A stretch of DNA of 62,000 bases from Gnetum montanum (taxonomy: Eukaryota > Streptophyta > Gnetopsida > Gnetales > Gnetaceae). Positions 45,197-58,937 of the stretch are shown here, piece after piece (the stretch's first letter is position 1; each line of letters starts with the position of its first letter). The notes under the pieces are model-generated. The model was not told where the DNA came from, did no database searches, and saw nothing but the letters and a program-made list of their open reading frames with translations. The translations under genes and the position numbers were made by a program. The DNA lies in contig MNCI01022121.1 in the NCBI GenBank assembly GCA_015680685.1, positions 160,408 to 222,407 of the forward strand, in the 5' to 3' direction.

Positions 45197-48100
45197 TCAA
45201 ATGTGACATTCATGAATTAAAGGGTAATGATTATAAGTTGTGGAAGGAGAGAATTCTTCCTCATTTAGGCTAGATGGACATTGATTATACTCTCCGTAAG
45301 GATAAACCACCTACTATTACAACAACCATCCATCCAAATGATATTGGTTTATGAAAAATGGGAGCAATCTAATCATCTTTGTCTCATGTTCATAAAAAGA
45401 AAGATCTTAACTGGTATGCGTGGTTCACTACAACAATATGACAATGTGTGCATTTTGTTAAAGGCAATTGATGAACAATTTGAGTCATCAGATAAATTGT
45501 TGACTAGCATCTTAATATGTTCTCATCCATGAAGCTCATTAAAATTTGTGGTATGTATGAGCACATCATGCAAATGAGGGATATAACAACTCAACTCAAA
45601 ACACTTCAGGTTGAGATGTCAGAACCTTTCCTTGTGCACTACATCTTAAACTTGCTCCAATTGTAGTATGGACCCTTTAAGATTTCTTATAACACACATA
45701 GGGACAAATGGTCAATCAATGATATGATGATCATGTGTGTGCAAGAAGAGGGTAGACTTGTAATGGAAGCAAAAGAGAGTGTGAATATGGTCACACAAGA
45801 AAAGAGTAAAGAATAAGACAAAGGAAGTGGAAGGTCAAATTGCCTACACAAGTTGATATTAAGAAGGTATCTAGATGTTTTTTCTGCAAAAAGGAAGGGC
45901 ACATAAAGAAGGATTGTCTTAAATACCATAAATGGCTTGAAAAGAAGGTGCTCAACTCTTGCTTGTTTGTTTTGAATCTAATATGATTAATGTTGGCCAT
46001 GACACATGGTGGATTGACTCTAGTTCTACAATCCATGTTACTAATTCCTTGCAGGGAGTGCAAAATCTAAGGAAGCCAGTGGAAAGTGAGTATTGCATCT
46101 ATTCAAGCAACAAGATGCACTCACATGTGGAGGCAATTGGAACATGCAAATTAGTTTTAAGCAGTGGTTTTATTTTAGAGTTGAAAAAGACATTTTATAT
46201 TCCTAGTTTTTCAAGGAATTTAATTTTTATTTCAAGGCTTGTATCCTTGGGATTTTCCTTAAATTTTTCAAATACTATATTCAGTCTATATTATAGATCT
46301 AAACTTATTAGCAGTGGTGCATTAACATATGGTCTTTTCAACATTAATTTACAAAAAAAAACTTCTTATACTTCTACGCATGTTCATGCTAGCATTAAGA
46401 GATGTGTCATAAATGACAAATCCTCTATGTTGCGGCATCATAGATTAGGACATATCTCCATTGAGAGAATAAAGAGATTAGTAAATGATGGAGTACTCAA
46501 TACTTTAGATTTTACTGACTTTGACACTTGTGTGGACTGCATAAAGGGAAAGCAAACCAATATGTGAAAGAAAGGTGCTAAGAAGAGTTCAAACATATTA
46601 GAGATCATACATATAGATATTTGTAGTCTAAATATGGATGTGTATGATCAAAATTATTTTATTACCTTTCTTGATGATTACTCACGATATATGTATCTCT
46701 ACCTGCTTCATAACAAGAGCAAACATTTAGATGCCTTTAAGGTGTTTAAGGCTAAAGTAGAGAAATAATGTGGTAAGCAAATAAAGTTAGTGAGATCTGA
46801 TAGAGGTGGTGAATACTATGGTAGATATATTGATGATGGANNNNNNNNNNNNNNNNNNNNNNNNNNNNNNNNNNNNNNNNNNNNNNNNNNNNNNNNNNNN
46901 NNNNNNNNNNNNNNNNNNNNNNNNNNNNNNNAAGGCTATCTCAAAGACACAATTTGAATTATGGAAAGGTTGGAAACTAAGTTTGTGACATATACATAGT
47001 TGCGGATGCCCATCTGATGCAAGAGTCTATAATCCACAAGAAAAGAAGCTAGCCCCAAGCACCATAAGTGGGTATTTCATTGGATATGCTAAACGATCTA
47101 AGGGATACATATTTTATTGCTCATCACATACTACTAGATTTGTAGAATCAAGGAATGCTAAATTTCTTGAGAATGACTTGATTAGTGGGAGTATTAGATC
47201 TTGGAACATTGTTCCTAAGATAGATCATATAGATGCTCAACCTACTACTTCAAATGATAGACTAATTATTGTGCACAATACACCTAAAGCACAAATGCGT
47301 AATGAACAACAACTAGTCATTGAAGTTCCACAAACTACTAATTAAGAAGTAGTAGATCCAACTAAATAAAAAAAATACTATAACCTATTGAATAGCTTGT
47401 TGAACTTCATGATCCTCAAGAGAATGATGAACCAACATTAAGAAGATCTACTAAAGTAAGGTGATGAGTGATTCCTAGTGACTATATGATGTATCTATAG
47501 GAGTCTAACTACAACATAAGAGTCAAAAATGAACCTAAAATTTTTTCACAAGCCATGAGTTGTAAGGAATCTAACTTGTGGTATAATGCCATGAAAGATA
47601 AGATGAAATTTATGTTATTTAATGGAGTATGGGATATTGTAAAGTTGCACAATGATGTAAAAGCCATTGGATGCAAATGAGTCTTCAAGGCTAAGAAAGA
47701 CTCATTGGGCAACATTGAAAGATATAAGGCTAGGCTTGTCACTAAAGGGTTCACTTAGAAAGAGGGAATAGATTACAAGGAGATTTTTTCTCTTGTATCT
47801 AAGAAGGACTCTCTTCATGTTATCATGACATTGGTTTCCCATTTTGATCTTGAGTTAAATGGATGTAAAACAACATTCCTTAATGGTGATCTAGAGGAAG
47901 AGGTTTATATGAAACAACCTAAAGGATTTTCCTTTAGTGATGGTGAGCAATTAGTACACAAACTTAAGAAATCCATATATGGATTGAAATAGGCCTCCTG
48001 TCAATGGTACTTAAAATTCCATGATATCATCACTTCATTTGGTTTTGAAGAAAACATCATGGATCAATGTATATACTAGAAGGTCAGTGGGAGCAAAATT

Positions 48101-49093
48101 TATCTCCTTGTTCTATATGTGGATGATATCCTTTCTGCAACTAATAATAGTGGATTTCTATATGAGGTGAAACATTTTCTCTCTAAGAATCTTGACATGA
48201 AGGATATGGGTGAGGCATCTTATGTCATTGACATTCAAATCCATAGGGACAAATCTAGATGTACTCTGGGATTATTGTAGGAAACCTATATTAATAAAGT
48301 TTTAGACAGGTTTCAAATAATAGATTGTTCACCAAGTATAGCATCAATTGTGAAAGGTGGCAGGTTTAGTTTGAACCAATGCCCTAGGAATGATTTAGAG
48401 AAATTTCAGATGAGCAAAATTTTGTATGCTTTAGTTGTTGGAAGCCTTATGTATGCTTAGGTCTACACAAGACCTAACATTGCATTTGCCATGGAAATGT
48501 TGGGTAGATATTAGAGTAATCTAGGTATTGATCACTGGAGGGCTATAAAGAAAGTGATGAGGTACCTTCAAGGTACAAAAGATTACATGCTTATGTATAA
48601 ATGAACTAACTCCTTGGAGGTGACTGGCTACTTCAACTCAAGCTTTGTTGATTGTGTTGATTTTAAGAAATCAACATTTGGTTATGTTTTTATGCTAGCT
48701 AGAGGAGCTATATCCTAGAGTGGAAAGAAAAATTTGGTTACTACTTCCACCATGGAGGTAGAGTTTGTTTTGTTGTTTTGAGGCTACTTTACATGGTGTA
48801 TGGCTAAAGAGTTTCATATCAGGGCTTAGAATTATGGATTCTACATCTAGGCCATTAAGAATGTTCTATGACAATTTAGTTGCTATCTTTATGACTAAGA
48901 ATAATAAGAGTGGCAATCGAGGTAAACACATCAACATAAAGTACTTAGCCATAAGGGAACACATGAAGGAAAACAAAGTGATCATTGAGCATATAAGCAC
49001 TGAATTGATGATAGTTGATCCTTTGATAAAAGAAATGCCACCGAAGTTATTTAAGGATCAGGTAGTCCGAATGGGACTTGGTTCCATAATGTA
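45197..49093 (+). pseudogene. copia gag-pol of element H, degraded
   Basis: Order: Gag (HELKGNDYKLWKERILPHL, ICGMYEHIMQMRDITTQLK, YGPFKISYNTHRDKWSIND), intact zinc knuckle CFFCKKEGHIKKDC (45876-45917), protease WWIDSSSTIHVTNS (about 46007; D-S-S where D-S-G/T is usual), integrase with HHRLGHIS...CVDC (46438-46540) and RSDRGGEYYG (46794), RT with KSIYGLK(stop)ASCQWY and catalytic YVDD at 48116-48127, and copia RNase H (WSGKKN, YDNLVAIFMTKN, GNRGKHINIKY) ending GLGSIM. Longest clean piece is 45959-46567. More than fifteen stops, many TAG for CAG, and frameshifts make it inactive. Confidence 0.9.
46841..46931. other. Assembly gap of 91 N
   Basis: Undetermined bases inside the integrase core. 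An open frame running across it (46806-46988) is an artefact of the gap. Confidence 0.99.
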
Positions 49094-49382
49094 ATTTGTT
49101 GTATGTACAACTTTGTAGTCTTAATGAAACTCTTATTTAGTTGTGCCATTTTCTGATATGGTTTGCACATATGGTTATAAGAGAAAGTTCACATATGGTA
49201 GGACCTAGAATGAACATTGGTTTATTCATAAAGCTAGTTACCATATAAGTAATTACGTTTGAGAGATAATGCATTGTAATACATGGAAGATAATACTTAC
49301 ATTAAGAGGAATTATCACCATGATTTATGTATTTATTTCTTGAACTCTGAACTTGATTAAATATGAAGACCAAGTGGAAGAT

Positions 49383-49969
49383 TGTAGCATGCGTTACCCA
49401 CTAATGTGTTTTATGTGTTAGTTAATGCATGAAGGTGGCCACCATACTCAATAACATGTTTTATGGGTTAGTTCATGCATAAAGGTGGCCACCATACCCA
49501 ACTAACACATTTTTATGTATTAGTTAATGCATGAAAGTGGCTATTATATCCACTAATATGTTTTTATGAGTTAGTTAACACATCAAGGTGGTCTGTATAT
49601 CCAGTAACATGTTTTTTATGGATTGGCATTGAGTATCTTATGTTAATCGATTTCGTGGCCTATAAATTTGTTCTTAATAGGAGAACAAAGGCACCAGGAA
49701 TCACAACAGGATTGCTATTCTTGTCCCTTTCATAGACACTTAGAGGTTGCATACACCATTGTTGCAGAGCATTGGAGGTCAGTTCCAGTTATTTTTTGTA
49801 CATTTCCAGTTATTTATGCATGTGAATTTTTTGTGTCATTTGCTTCTGCATTGTGCATTTCTGGTTATTTATGCATGTGAATTTTTTGTGTCATTTGTTT
49901 TTGCATTGTGCATTTCCTGTTATCTATGCATGTAAATTTCTCGTGCAATCGATAAATTTTTTTCTTACA
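49383..49969 (+). repeat. 3' LTR of element H
   Basis: 587 bp, TGTAGCATGCGTTACCC...TTCTTACA, followed by ATTCT. Differs from the 5' copy at many CG/TG positions (ACGCATTTT against ACATGTTTT). It has a local duplication of TTATGCATGTGAATTTTTTG near 49815 and 49867. Confidence 0.9.
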
Positions 49970-49974
49970 ATTCT

Positions 49975-52129
49975 TTTAATTGTAAACTGTTTCCAGACAG
50001 AAGAAGATTGATCGGTACGCAGGTAACTAAATAGACGAGGAAATTTCATAACCAAACAGATCCATTGTGCATGCTGTTTCTTTCTGCTCTCGGGTATAAA
50101 TACAAATTATTGGCAACATAGCATGTAAGAATAAAAGGTTACGCATTGGTCTCTTTGTCAAAGGCTGATTTAGACTGTCTGCACGTTGCAAGGTAAAAAT
50201 ATTTGTCTAGGAACTATAGCGTTTTGGGTATACAGTTCACTGCATATTTTAAAAATAGAATAAAGGCACAAAGACTATATTTCATATGTTTTGGGAATGC
50301 AAACACCGAAGCAGGTACCTAAATGAGTTTGAGAATAAAGGTTGTTTTGTGGGAACAAAGGTTGGTTTGTGGGAGGTGAGCCCAGATGCATGTGAATTGT
50401 GAAATATATAGATATAATTTTTACCGATATTAAGTTAATAGAAATTTATGTATAATGACATAATATAGAAAATACTGTGAAAGTTAGAAAAAAGTGCAAG
50501 TTGCATACCTTTTTTGCAAAATGAGAAAATTAATTTAACTACCATCTCTGTGTGAAAAAGGCTATAACATATAAACATCATCACACATCTTTGTAAAAAA
50601 TAATCTTAGCCTATAACATATAAACATCATCACACATCTTTGTAAAAAAAAATAATCTTAGCATATAGCATTCATAGATTATTTCTTATATTTTATAGTT
50701 ATTATGAGAAAGGTCAATTCTAAAATTTAATTTTTAATTTTTTAAATGTCAAACCTATGGTATGTGTTCTAAAGAAAATTTTTCAAGGAGTGCGCGCTCT
50801 GGTTAAACACAGCACCAAGATGATAGGGACAGTGCAAAGTTTTTTGAACCAGCAACCTGTTCAACAATCCCTTGCCAGATTAGAATTTAAGCTAAGCTAA
50901 CATGATTTTTATCATAATCTTTATTTTTTAAAAAAAATTTAATGATTTTAAAAGTTATATTTCTCAAATTTATAAGCCCCTAAAACCATCGAGCCCCTTT
51001 TTCTCTCTCTCCCAATCTTTTATTTAGTATTTTGAAGCTATTGGTGAACGACCAACATATCTTTGTATGTCATATTGTTGTTTTTTGATAAAAATTTTAG
51101 TTTTTAGGATCTGCCATATGAACCCATATTTTCAACTTTTTAGGTACAACTTTCCCATTTAGCCCACGTGATAAGCACCTGTCCTTATATTTTCCTAATT
51201 GTTTAGACCAGTGTTTTTTAAATCGGCCATAGATGGCCGATTCCATGACGAATCACCGAATCCAAATTTGGCATAACTTTTATAAGAAATCTTATTTGCA
51301 GAAAGAAATCAATCAAGGGGGGAGAAATCTTATTTGCAGAAAGAAATCAATCAACGGTTTTAAGGGGTAATTTTTTGGGCTATTACATCCAAGTCATCCT
51401 AACTTGTCGATCTAATCCTTAAAACATTTGCACCCAATATATTCCTTGACTTTTTAAAAATAGTGATTTGGCACAAAACAGGTAGAAACGTATACACCAT
51501 TCTATATCTATTCATAAATAGATGTGTCGATCAACCCACACCATATCCCATATCTTATAACTATCATGATGTGAATCATGGTTGTGTCCCTTAAGGCTGA
51601 TGCCCAAGTACAGTTATTTAAATAATAATAAAAATGCTTTTAATTTCAACAAAGTTAAAATAATAATATGCACTTACACATAGCTTGAAGGTTCAAATTC
51701 TATGTTTTTTAATTACAAATTTATATTATTGTGATAGAAATACAGTTAGAATTTTTAACAAAAGGAGCATTGCACTCTCTGCATGATGATGTATGTATGA
51801 CCATCATGATTTCATAGACAACAATATTTATTAGCTATTCATAGTATGATGGGGTATTAAAACTCTACCATAAAATATCTATTATTTTTTAAATTTATAT
51901 CAAATATTTTATTACTACCATATATTGGTAAAAATAATTTAGAAAGATATATCAAGTATCAATATCTTGTTGCTACTATGCACTAGTAAAAGCAATCTAG
52001 AGACATACTAAATATATGGCTAACTTTGCTTTAGTTCTCTGGCTTATAGGTTCTAGGTAATTAACAAACATATTACATGAAAGATATATATTATATATAC
52101 TATACATGAGTGTTTTTTGAATCAACAAT
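49975..52129. other. Non-coding AT-rich stretch with two small duplications
   Basis: No gene found. A 50-bp unit (TATAACATATAAACATCATC, then ACACATCTTTG) is duplicated at 50562-50665, and a 38-bp unit (AGAAATCTTATTTGCAGAAA) at 51285-51355. CGGCCATAGATGGCCG at 51224-51240 is a near-palindrome. TATAAATA at 50094 has no gene beside it. Confidence 0.55.
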
Positions 52130-53020
52130 TGATGAGTGGTGGAGTATCCAACACCCAACCATAGGAGATATGAGTGTTCACACGCAATCCTAGTCAAACT
52201 TCGCAGGTAAGGCAATGTGATTATATCAATAATTGATTAGCATTCATGACTTTTGTCTTCCCACATGAGTTAGTAAAATCAATGCATATGGTTTAACTCA
52301 CAATGAGATATATGATATTGATGTTAAACTGGCCATTAGGCTCATAGTAAACATGAATTATTTTCGTAAAGGTTTCTAAATCTAAGTGATAGTAAAACAA
52401 ATCTAAACTAGCCTATGCAATGAGCAACTAGTCTTAATCTTCAAGTCACACCTTCAACTTCATGTAGCTACTACTAGGATCACCAAGTACCATGCTACTA
52501 AGCATACCAAGTGATAGTACTACTAAGTTATCAAGCAGTTACACTTACGTGCTTGAAATGAGTCATACTCATTCTGCGTAACGACATTAAAAGTAAATTG
52601 CAAATAATAATAAATATTAACTATGAAAATAGTAAACAATAAACATTAAGCTAAATAAAAATAGAAATAAAACTAAGTGTTGCTGAAATGATGTAGAGTA
52701 ATCTTGATCTTTATTGTCATACATGTAATGCATCCAAGTACATCACAATCAAATAAATATTCCATTCAATTACAAAACATCACACTATAAGCACACACTG
52801 CTAAGTACTGAATTTGAGAAAACAAACTAAAAGAGTTTTATTACTATGCTAATGTATCTCCCTAGTTTTGTACACCTAAGTGTTGCTTATATAGGATAGC
52901 ATGCACCTTGTGATATCATTTATACAATAGTGTATGTTGAGATACGATAACATATCTATGACATCGTAGATACAATATTGTAAGTACAATATCGTTGTTG
53001 CAAAATTTTTAACTTTATCA
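52130..53020 (-). repeat. 3' LTR of element G
   Basis: 891 bp; plus-strand ends TGATGAGTGGTGGAG and AACTTTATCA. Repeated GATATC/GATACGATA/ACAATATCG words at 52910-53000 correspond to the U3 start words of D and I. Confidence 0.75.
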
Positions 53021-53229
53021 TACTCCCATGACTAATTGAAAAATTGTTCTCAAGTTAAAACAAAATGAGGATGGAGTTCATTATAAAATTGGGAGACAAA
53101 TTTACATGATACTGAATTTTATATACATGACTCTCTAGTGTCACAGTGGAGTTTATAAAAATGATACATTTTATGACATGATAAAAAAAAATAAAAGTTA
53201 ACAAAGATGGTGTAGTCTTATGTTGTTCC

Positions 53230-54644
53230 AAGTGGCAGTGGCTCTTCCATTGGTTTTCTCCTGTTGTCATTAGGCTTCTAAAATTTGTAATGGTTTAGGA
53301 GTGCCTAAAGCTTCTCTTTCTCCATTCTATAATCATGAACCGTCCATGCTGATGAGCCAATGTTTGATGGAGTTTACATGTCCCATGAACATGGTAGTTG
53401 CAGAAACATCTAATTGGCTTTAAGATACCATGCTGCAAACTGTCATCTCTCTTCTTCAAAAGCTCTAGCATTTTCTCTGAGTTCATGGTAGTTTGTTAAT
53501 CTTCTGGCCAAATTCACTACTACATCATTCTACCCTTGGTAACCAACCTTAACTACTTTAAATTCTGAGTTTGCTATATGAAATTTCTATATATCATCTT
53601 TTCCATCTACAAACTCCTTCTTGTATAGGACATAGCTGGCTACTACTTACTGTTCTAGCTCATTTCTAGGCCTACCTTCAATTAATATGGCCAAATTAGC
53701 ATAATAGAGGTTTGCTAGTGCCATATATTTTTTCAAGTCCTCTATTTGTAGGTCTTTATTTTTTACTTCCACTTGATAGGTGTGGGTTATAATTTCCAAG
53801 ATGGATTGCCAATCAAGATTTTTTGCTACAATAGAATTGATTTTGCCCTTTGCCATCTAAATCTTTTTCTCATTTATCTACTTGTACATGCCCACTTGGT
53901 CTTAGAAGTGTTCTTTGAGCTTCTCATGCTTTTTTGCTTCATTTCACATGTGTTGATTTTAATTATTGATTTCTATTTAATAGTGAGTACCTCCTCTATA
54001 GAGAAGGTTCTATTTTCTGTTCTAAGGTAGCTCATATCCTCATTGACCCTCATTAGTTGCTCTCTTAACTGATAGATACTTTCTTTTAGAATGTCTTTCT
54101 GCTTTTCAACTATGGTCAACCTCTTGTTGTCTATAGCAAGTTGTTTATTTTCTTCTTGTAAGGCAGCAAGTGCATTAACATGGGCTTATGATTGAGCTTT
54201 GACTACTGAAGCATTTCATACTGCCTTTTCTTTCACATCTACTATGTCTTTATTATTCTTAAGGAGGAAATTGATTTGCTTAGTTCTAAATTATTCTATT
54301 TGATCTAGTGCTATCAACTAAGTTGGATCTCTCCTTTCTACTCTTAGGGCTATAAGCTTTTCTTCTAATTAATGAAGCTCATTCTCAGTATGCTCTACCT
54401 TGGTTTCGGCTATAATTAATTTTTCTTTGGTAGCAATTAATTCAAAATGTGTTGCAATGACATTAGTAGGAATATCAAAAGGATTTTTCATAATTTTTCC
54501 TCTTTGCAATAGTTTATCTAACATGTCTTCAAGATTTTCAGGTGTCATAGAGGTACTAGCTAACACTTAAGCATCTCTAGTTCTAGTAAGATTTTTTGGT
54601 GGCATAACATGTACATTAAATTATTTTTTGATGTGATCTGTGAT
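53230..54644 (-). pseudogene. Accessory coiled-coil ORF of element G, degraded
   Basis: Homologue of the F ORF: G has STSMTPENLEDMLDKLL, MKNPFDIPTNVIATHFELIA, WQSILEIITHTYQVEVKNKD and KKYMALANLYYANLAIL; F has LMTPIVHEDVIHHFL, MKTLFDIPNNVTMAQLDLI, WQAILDNYVIVQQAEVKNKD and KEYMALANLKHVNLSML. The C-terminal half is heptad-rich, stop-interrupted, and ends near EEPLPLGT-type sequence (about 53230). Its N-terminal half is beyond element C, which inserted at the codons before FNV. Confidence 0.65.
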
Positions 54645-55993
54645 TGAAACATCGTGAAAATTTGAGGCCTCAATGGTTCAACAAAATCTTGTGACTTAGG
54701 TAAAAGAATGTGTGAAAAAACGTGGTTTAGCAAATTCTCTCTCCAGTTAAAGGTCTATTCTACCATCGTACATAGCGTAACTCCAGAAAGCAAGGGGTGC
54801 ACGATGGCAAACCTTCAACTTTGCAAGTTTTCTATGTTCCGAAAATCTTAACTTTTGGCATATTATGTTGTATTACGCAACATAGCGTAACGTCATGTAG
54901 CGCAGCGTAATACCAGAAGACAGTCCATCACAACAATAGAGATGACAAAAATTTCAGAACTTCTGGAATCCAGCAAAATCTCAAGGCTTAAGCAACAGTC
55001 TGCAGTTTTCCGTGCATTTCAAACAAAGGAAGCATGACGATAGCATTTTTTTTACAAGATTCGCCATTCTACTCTGAATTACGCTACACAGCATAATTTA
55101 ACATGGCACAACATAATCCAACATGGTGCTGCGTAATCAAAGAACAGTTGGTCACGAAAGCTCATACAAGAGTGGTTTACGACGCATTACACCACAGAGC
55201 GTAATATAGCGTAATGCCACAGGCTTCAAACACAAAAGCATCGACTCAACGACATCTCATAGGTTCCAGACACGCGTCATCTAAACCATGTTTTTCTCCT
55301 AGCCCTAGCCTTATACATATCTTAGTTAACAGGGATCCAAGAGGTGGGCAAGAATTTTCCAAAGATTGGAAAATTATTTTCATGAGCGATTTTCAGACAT
55401 TGGCAATCATTGACAACTTTTGGAAAAGATTGATAAGAGAGAAAAAGAGTATTAGTGATTGGCAAGAACCTTTGATCAGAAACAGCTAGTTAACGAACAT
55501 TCTGCTTCGGCTTTGACCTCCTCATACCTAGATCTGCTAGAATAAGGTAGATCGACCTCTACCCATTTTATCTTTAAATAGCTCTCCTACTGTTGGCACA
55601 TACTTCACCTAAACTAAAGTTTGCCTGTAATCATTATATTCAACATATTTTTTTCTTGAGTTAAATACCAAATCTTGGGATCTCATTTTCTCTAAACCCG
55701 ATCTCTTATGTCATTTATATGGATTTTGCGAATCGTTTTAAATCAATTACATCATTTCAATTACTTTCGAAGTTAATGATATAATATCTTCTCATAAAAA
55801 ACCATCATTTTATCATCCAAACATCATAAAAATTTTTACTGACTAAGTAAGTGCCTATTTGATCGACAAGACTGTTTAGGGCACCTTGGATTCCTTTTTT
55901 TTTCCAGCACAGCCTCCCATGGATCTAGGGTTAAAACTGTGTACACGGATCCCTATTTAGTATTTCTAGTGACTGAATCTTTCTGTCATTATA
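54645..55993 (+). repeat. First LTR of element C
   Basis: 1349 bp, TGAAACATCGTG...GTCATTATA. Contains paired TTACGC/GCGTAA words near 54775, 54875-54910, 55080-55135 and 55175-55215 (for example ACATAGCGTAACG, CGCAGCGTAATACC). Confidence 0.75.
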
Positions 55994-55999
55994 GTTTTC

Positions 56000-56018
56000 T
56001 GGTGCTAGAAGGAGGGCC
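56000..56018 (+). promoter_or_regulatory. Primer binding site, C unit 1
   Basis: TGGTGCTAGAAGGAGGGCC, six bases after the LTR end; the least decayed copy of this site. Confidence 0.7.
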
Positions 56019-56249
56019 TGAACCTCCAATCCGCACTTTATGGGTAGTCTTGTAAGCTGTCTGTACCCATCGTCAATCAACGTAAACGTAATACGTCCAA
56101 GGTTGTTTCCGTGATTGTGTGGTGCAGATCGGTCACTTCGATGATTCCTTTGGAATCCTACAAGATAGAAAGCCCTGAACATTACATTAGTTCACTCTTG
56201 CTCTTGCGATCTTTATCCTTATTGTCATTACTTCCCAAATGTGTAAAGA

Positions 56250-58600
56250 ATGGTTGTATCAACTACCGATGTTGACACCGCCAACCTTGAGAATCCTTGG
56301 ACCATGAAAATTATGTCTCCCACAACCGAGCCACCGATTAGTCCAATGCAACCACATCGCTCTCTCAGGCTACAGAACAAAGAGCCTAAGGGACATGTTC
56401 AGTGTAGGGAACAATACAATTTTCTCTATGCTAAACTAGCAGCAAACCTGCCCATGTATCCATACGAATTCGAGGAAAAATGAGAATATGAGATCATGTA
56501 CTGCAACGGGAAGGAATATATCCCTTCACCTAACGAACTTATACCCTTGACGAATCAAAAAAACTAGATCCTAGATCAAATGCTGATGGCTAAGACATTG
56601 TCGGAACAACTCGAGAAGTTGTTCCGTGATGAAATGCTTCATGACGGGTTAGACGATCTAGATTCTCACTCTAAGGGAGGCAGTCATGCGGATTTCAATA
56701 TGGCCCCTCCCTCCACAATGTCCCGTGTAAATCCATTGTTCATGGTCACCATGCCTTTATCATTTTCCAATACTAATCAAGTCCCACATTCGCCGCATCT
56801 ACGTTTTCTCTCTCCAACTATCCTTCCAAGTGAAGGTCTGTCGCAAATTATACCTCAGTAGGTGCAATTACCTAATTCATCTCATCGTGTACCTACGCCG
56901 ATGTCACTACATGTACATGCGGTGCCTACCTCACAATTTCCTACAACACCTACTTTCATCCCGACCCACATGACAAGGCCCACAACTATAGCATGGTTGG
57001 CTCCAAACATGTCTCTCACTGCACATCCCACACAGATCTCGCATCTTTCCTATCATCACAACTAGGTCCTGCAGGGGTTAAACCCTGTTACAAGGTCATT
57101 GTCCATCCCCCCAGCCACACAAATAGTGTATTCCATGGTGCAGCCGGCGGTGGTCGCCCCACCCGCACCACTTACTAAGTGGTGGTTTCCACAAGCAGCA
57201 CCGCCCGTAGGGACAATCCCGATAGCACCGTCAATCGGTCAAGCTGCCACCTCTATCTAGCCATCCAGTGTGGCTCCTCCTGCCATTCCGTAGATGACCT
57301 CTGCATCTATAGGTCTTGATCAAGGTTTCCATCTTATTCAGACCCTTACAGATGAGGTTAAACATCTAAAGGCTGCTGGTTCTGACATAGTACAAGTCAT
57401 GGATTTTTACCATGAATACCCTATTAGTCCGGTCGTGCTTGTCTTATCATTACCACCTAGAATGCTGCTCCTCCATTTTACAAAATACAATGGGGAAGGT
57501 GATCCCAACATGCATTTGGTTATGTTTAGATCAGAGTCACTGCTATTGCAACAATGGCCACATGCTATCATTCATATCTTTAATAGGTAAAGCTATGGAA
57601 TGGTATTGAGCACTCCCACATGCTTCTATTTCAACCTTAGAAGAGCTGTTAACGCAGTTTGTGACTCGTTTCAAGTACAACCTGAAGTCAGAAGTCATGC
57701 TAGATCAACTCATGGAAGTTAAAAAAGACCCTCTTGAGTCAGTTCAAAAGTTTATACATTGCTGGAGCACTACCTTGAATGAAATCCGCGAACCCATTGC
57801 GGAGGCCCATCTATTGGCAATCTTTAAAGAGGTAGTTAATGACTTTATCAAGTCTAAACTATATTACCTTGCTCCCCACTCCCTCAGCCAAGCCTTTGCT
57901 TAGACTAAGAGTATCCAAGATGTATTGGAGGCTAGCAAAGATCCTGCGTATATGGCTTACAAAAATGCCCATAGTAAAGGTAAGGACAAGGGTAAAGCCA
58001 CACCGACAATAGTAGCGGTAGTTGCCAAAGGAGGCAAGAAAAAAAATAATAATAAGAAAACACCTACAGAATCTACTGAGCTAACAACTAGCTCAAGCAA
58101 CATTAATCAAGAAACACTCTCTACGCCTGAAGCACCTCCGCAGCCGAGGCCTAAATTTGAGCGTAAAGATCGCTCAAATTACGCATCTCTACCCGTAAAG
58201 CCTTCTAAACTCTTGAAGCAATTACTAGAAATTAGCTAGATTTGACACAAGACGGTGTCCGAGGAGGCTTTGAAATGCCATAGGATCTATTGTGAGTTGC
58301 TCAAGAACCCCTCCTTAGCCCAATCCAACGAACTTCCAGTTCCCAAGAACTTTAGACTGGATTGGTTTTGTGACTACCATCAATTGTGTGGTCATGACAT
58401 GGACTACTGCTAGGCATTGAAAGATGACATTCAACATCTGATCGACCAAGGTAACCTGATCCTAGATAGCAGTAGTCTAGCATGCCTAGAAAATCAAGCC
58501 ATGCATGTGTACCGAGACCTGTTAAATGCAAATAACGTAGGGTACACCATCAACGTGGTAAGAGAAGAGGGAAATGGTCAGGCATAGCCAAAATAGCCTT
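56250..58600 (+). pseudogene. gag of element C, unit 1, degraded
   Basis: Start ATG at 56250 (MVVSTTDVDTANLENPW), then the N-terminal block HRSLRLQNKEPKGH and YNFLYAKLAANL. A Pro/Ser/His-rich spacer follows (56640-57290). Capsid core 57294-57900: GFHLIQTLTDEVKHLKA, VMDFYHEYP, FTKYNGEGDPNMHLVMF, EELLTQFVTRFKYNL, VNDFIKSKLYYLAP. A Lys-rich patch (58020-58070) precedes zinc finger FCDYHQLCGHDMDYC (58369-58410), the form typical of Tat Gag and intact only in this family member. The linker shows one APFVIRMPKP repeat. Five or more stops and frameshifts. No protease domain before the LTR. Confidence 0.8.
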
Positions 58601-58937
58601 TCGTTTTATGAATGTCCCCTCATCCGCCCCTAGTAGCAGGTTCATCATCATCGACGAGTATGGCCCAAGGCAACCTTTTGTCCTTAGAACCCATCCTCAG
58701 ACCATTTCCCGACAGCCTACTGTCATCGAAGCTACGGCCTAGCCCATGCCTACGCCCAAGGCACCCTTTGTCATCAGGATGCCAAAACCATTAGCAGTCA
58801 CTCCTGTCCAAGGGTAAACTTCTAAGTCGATCCCCCAACCTCAAATCAACAAAAAAGAAGAAGGGGGTATTACAAGTGACACGGCCAAGGATAATCTTAT
58901 GCTGGGGTTTCCCAAACTTAAACCCCTCGCTTCCACG

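Larger units (their letters stand above)
43930..49969 (+). mobile_element. Element H: full-length Ty1/copia retrotransposon, inactive
   Basis: 6.04 kb between perfect target duplications ATTCT (43925-43929, 49970-49974). Two LTRs of 583 and 587 bp starting TGTAGCATGC and ending CTTACA, an initiator-Met-type primer site, one long gag-pol reading frame with stops, and a purine-rich tract (GAAGACCAAGTGGAAG, 49365-49380) before the 3' LTR. Domain order (protease, integrase, RT, RNase H) is that of Ty1/copia. 91 undetermined bases fall in the integrase. Confidence 0.9.
52130..54644 (-). mobile_element. Element G: 3' part of an F-like LTR element
   Basis: Minus strand: accessory coiled-coil ORF (54644-53230), PPT-like TTAGTCATGGGAGTA (53021-53035), 3' LTR (53020-52130). 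The rest lies on the far side of nested element C, beyond the window. Gene order and sequence match F. Confidence 0.75.

Noticed and set aside
46806-46988. Open frame across the N run
   Set aside because: Openness is created by undetermined bases.
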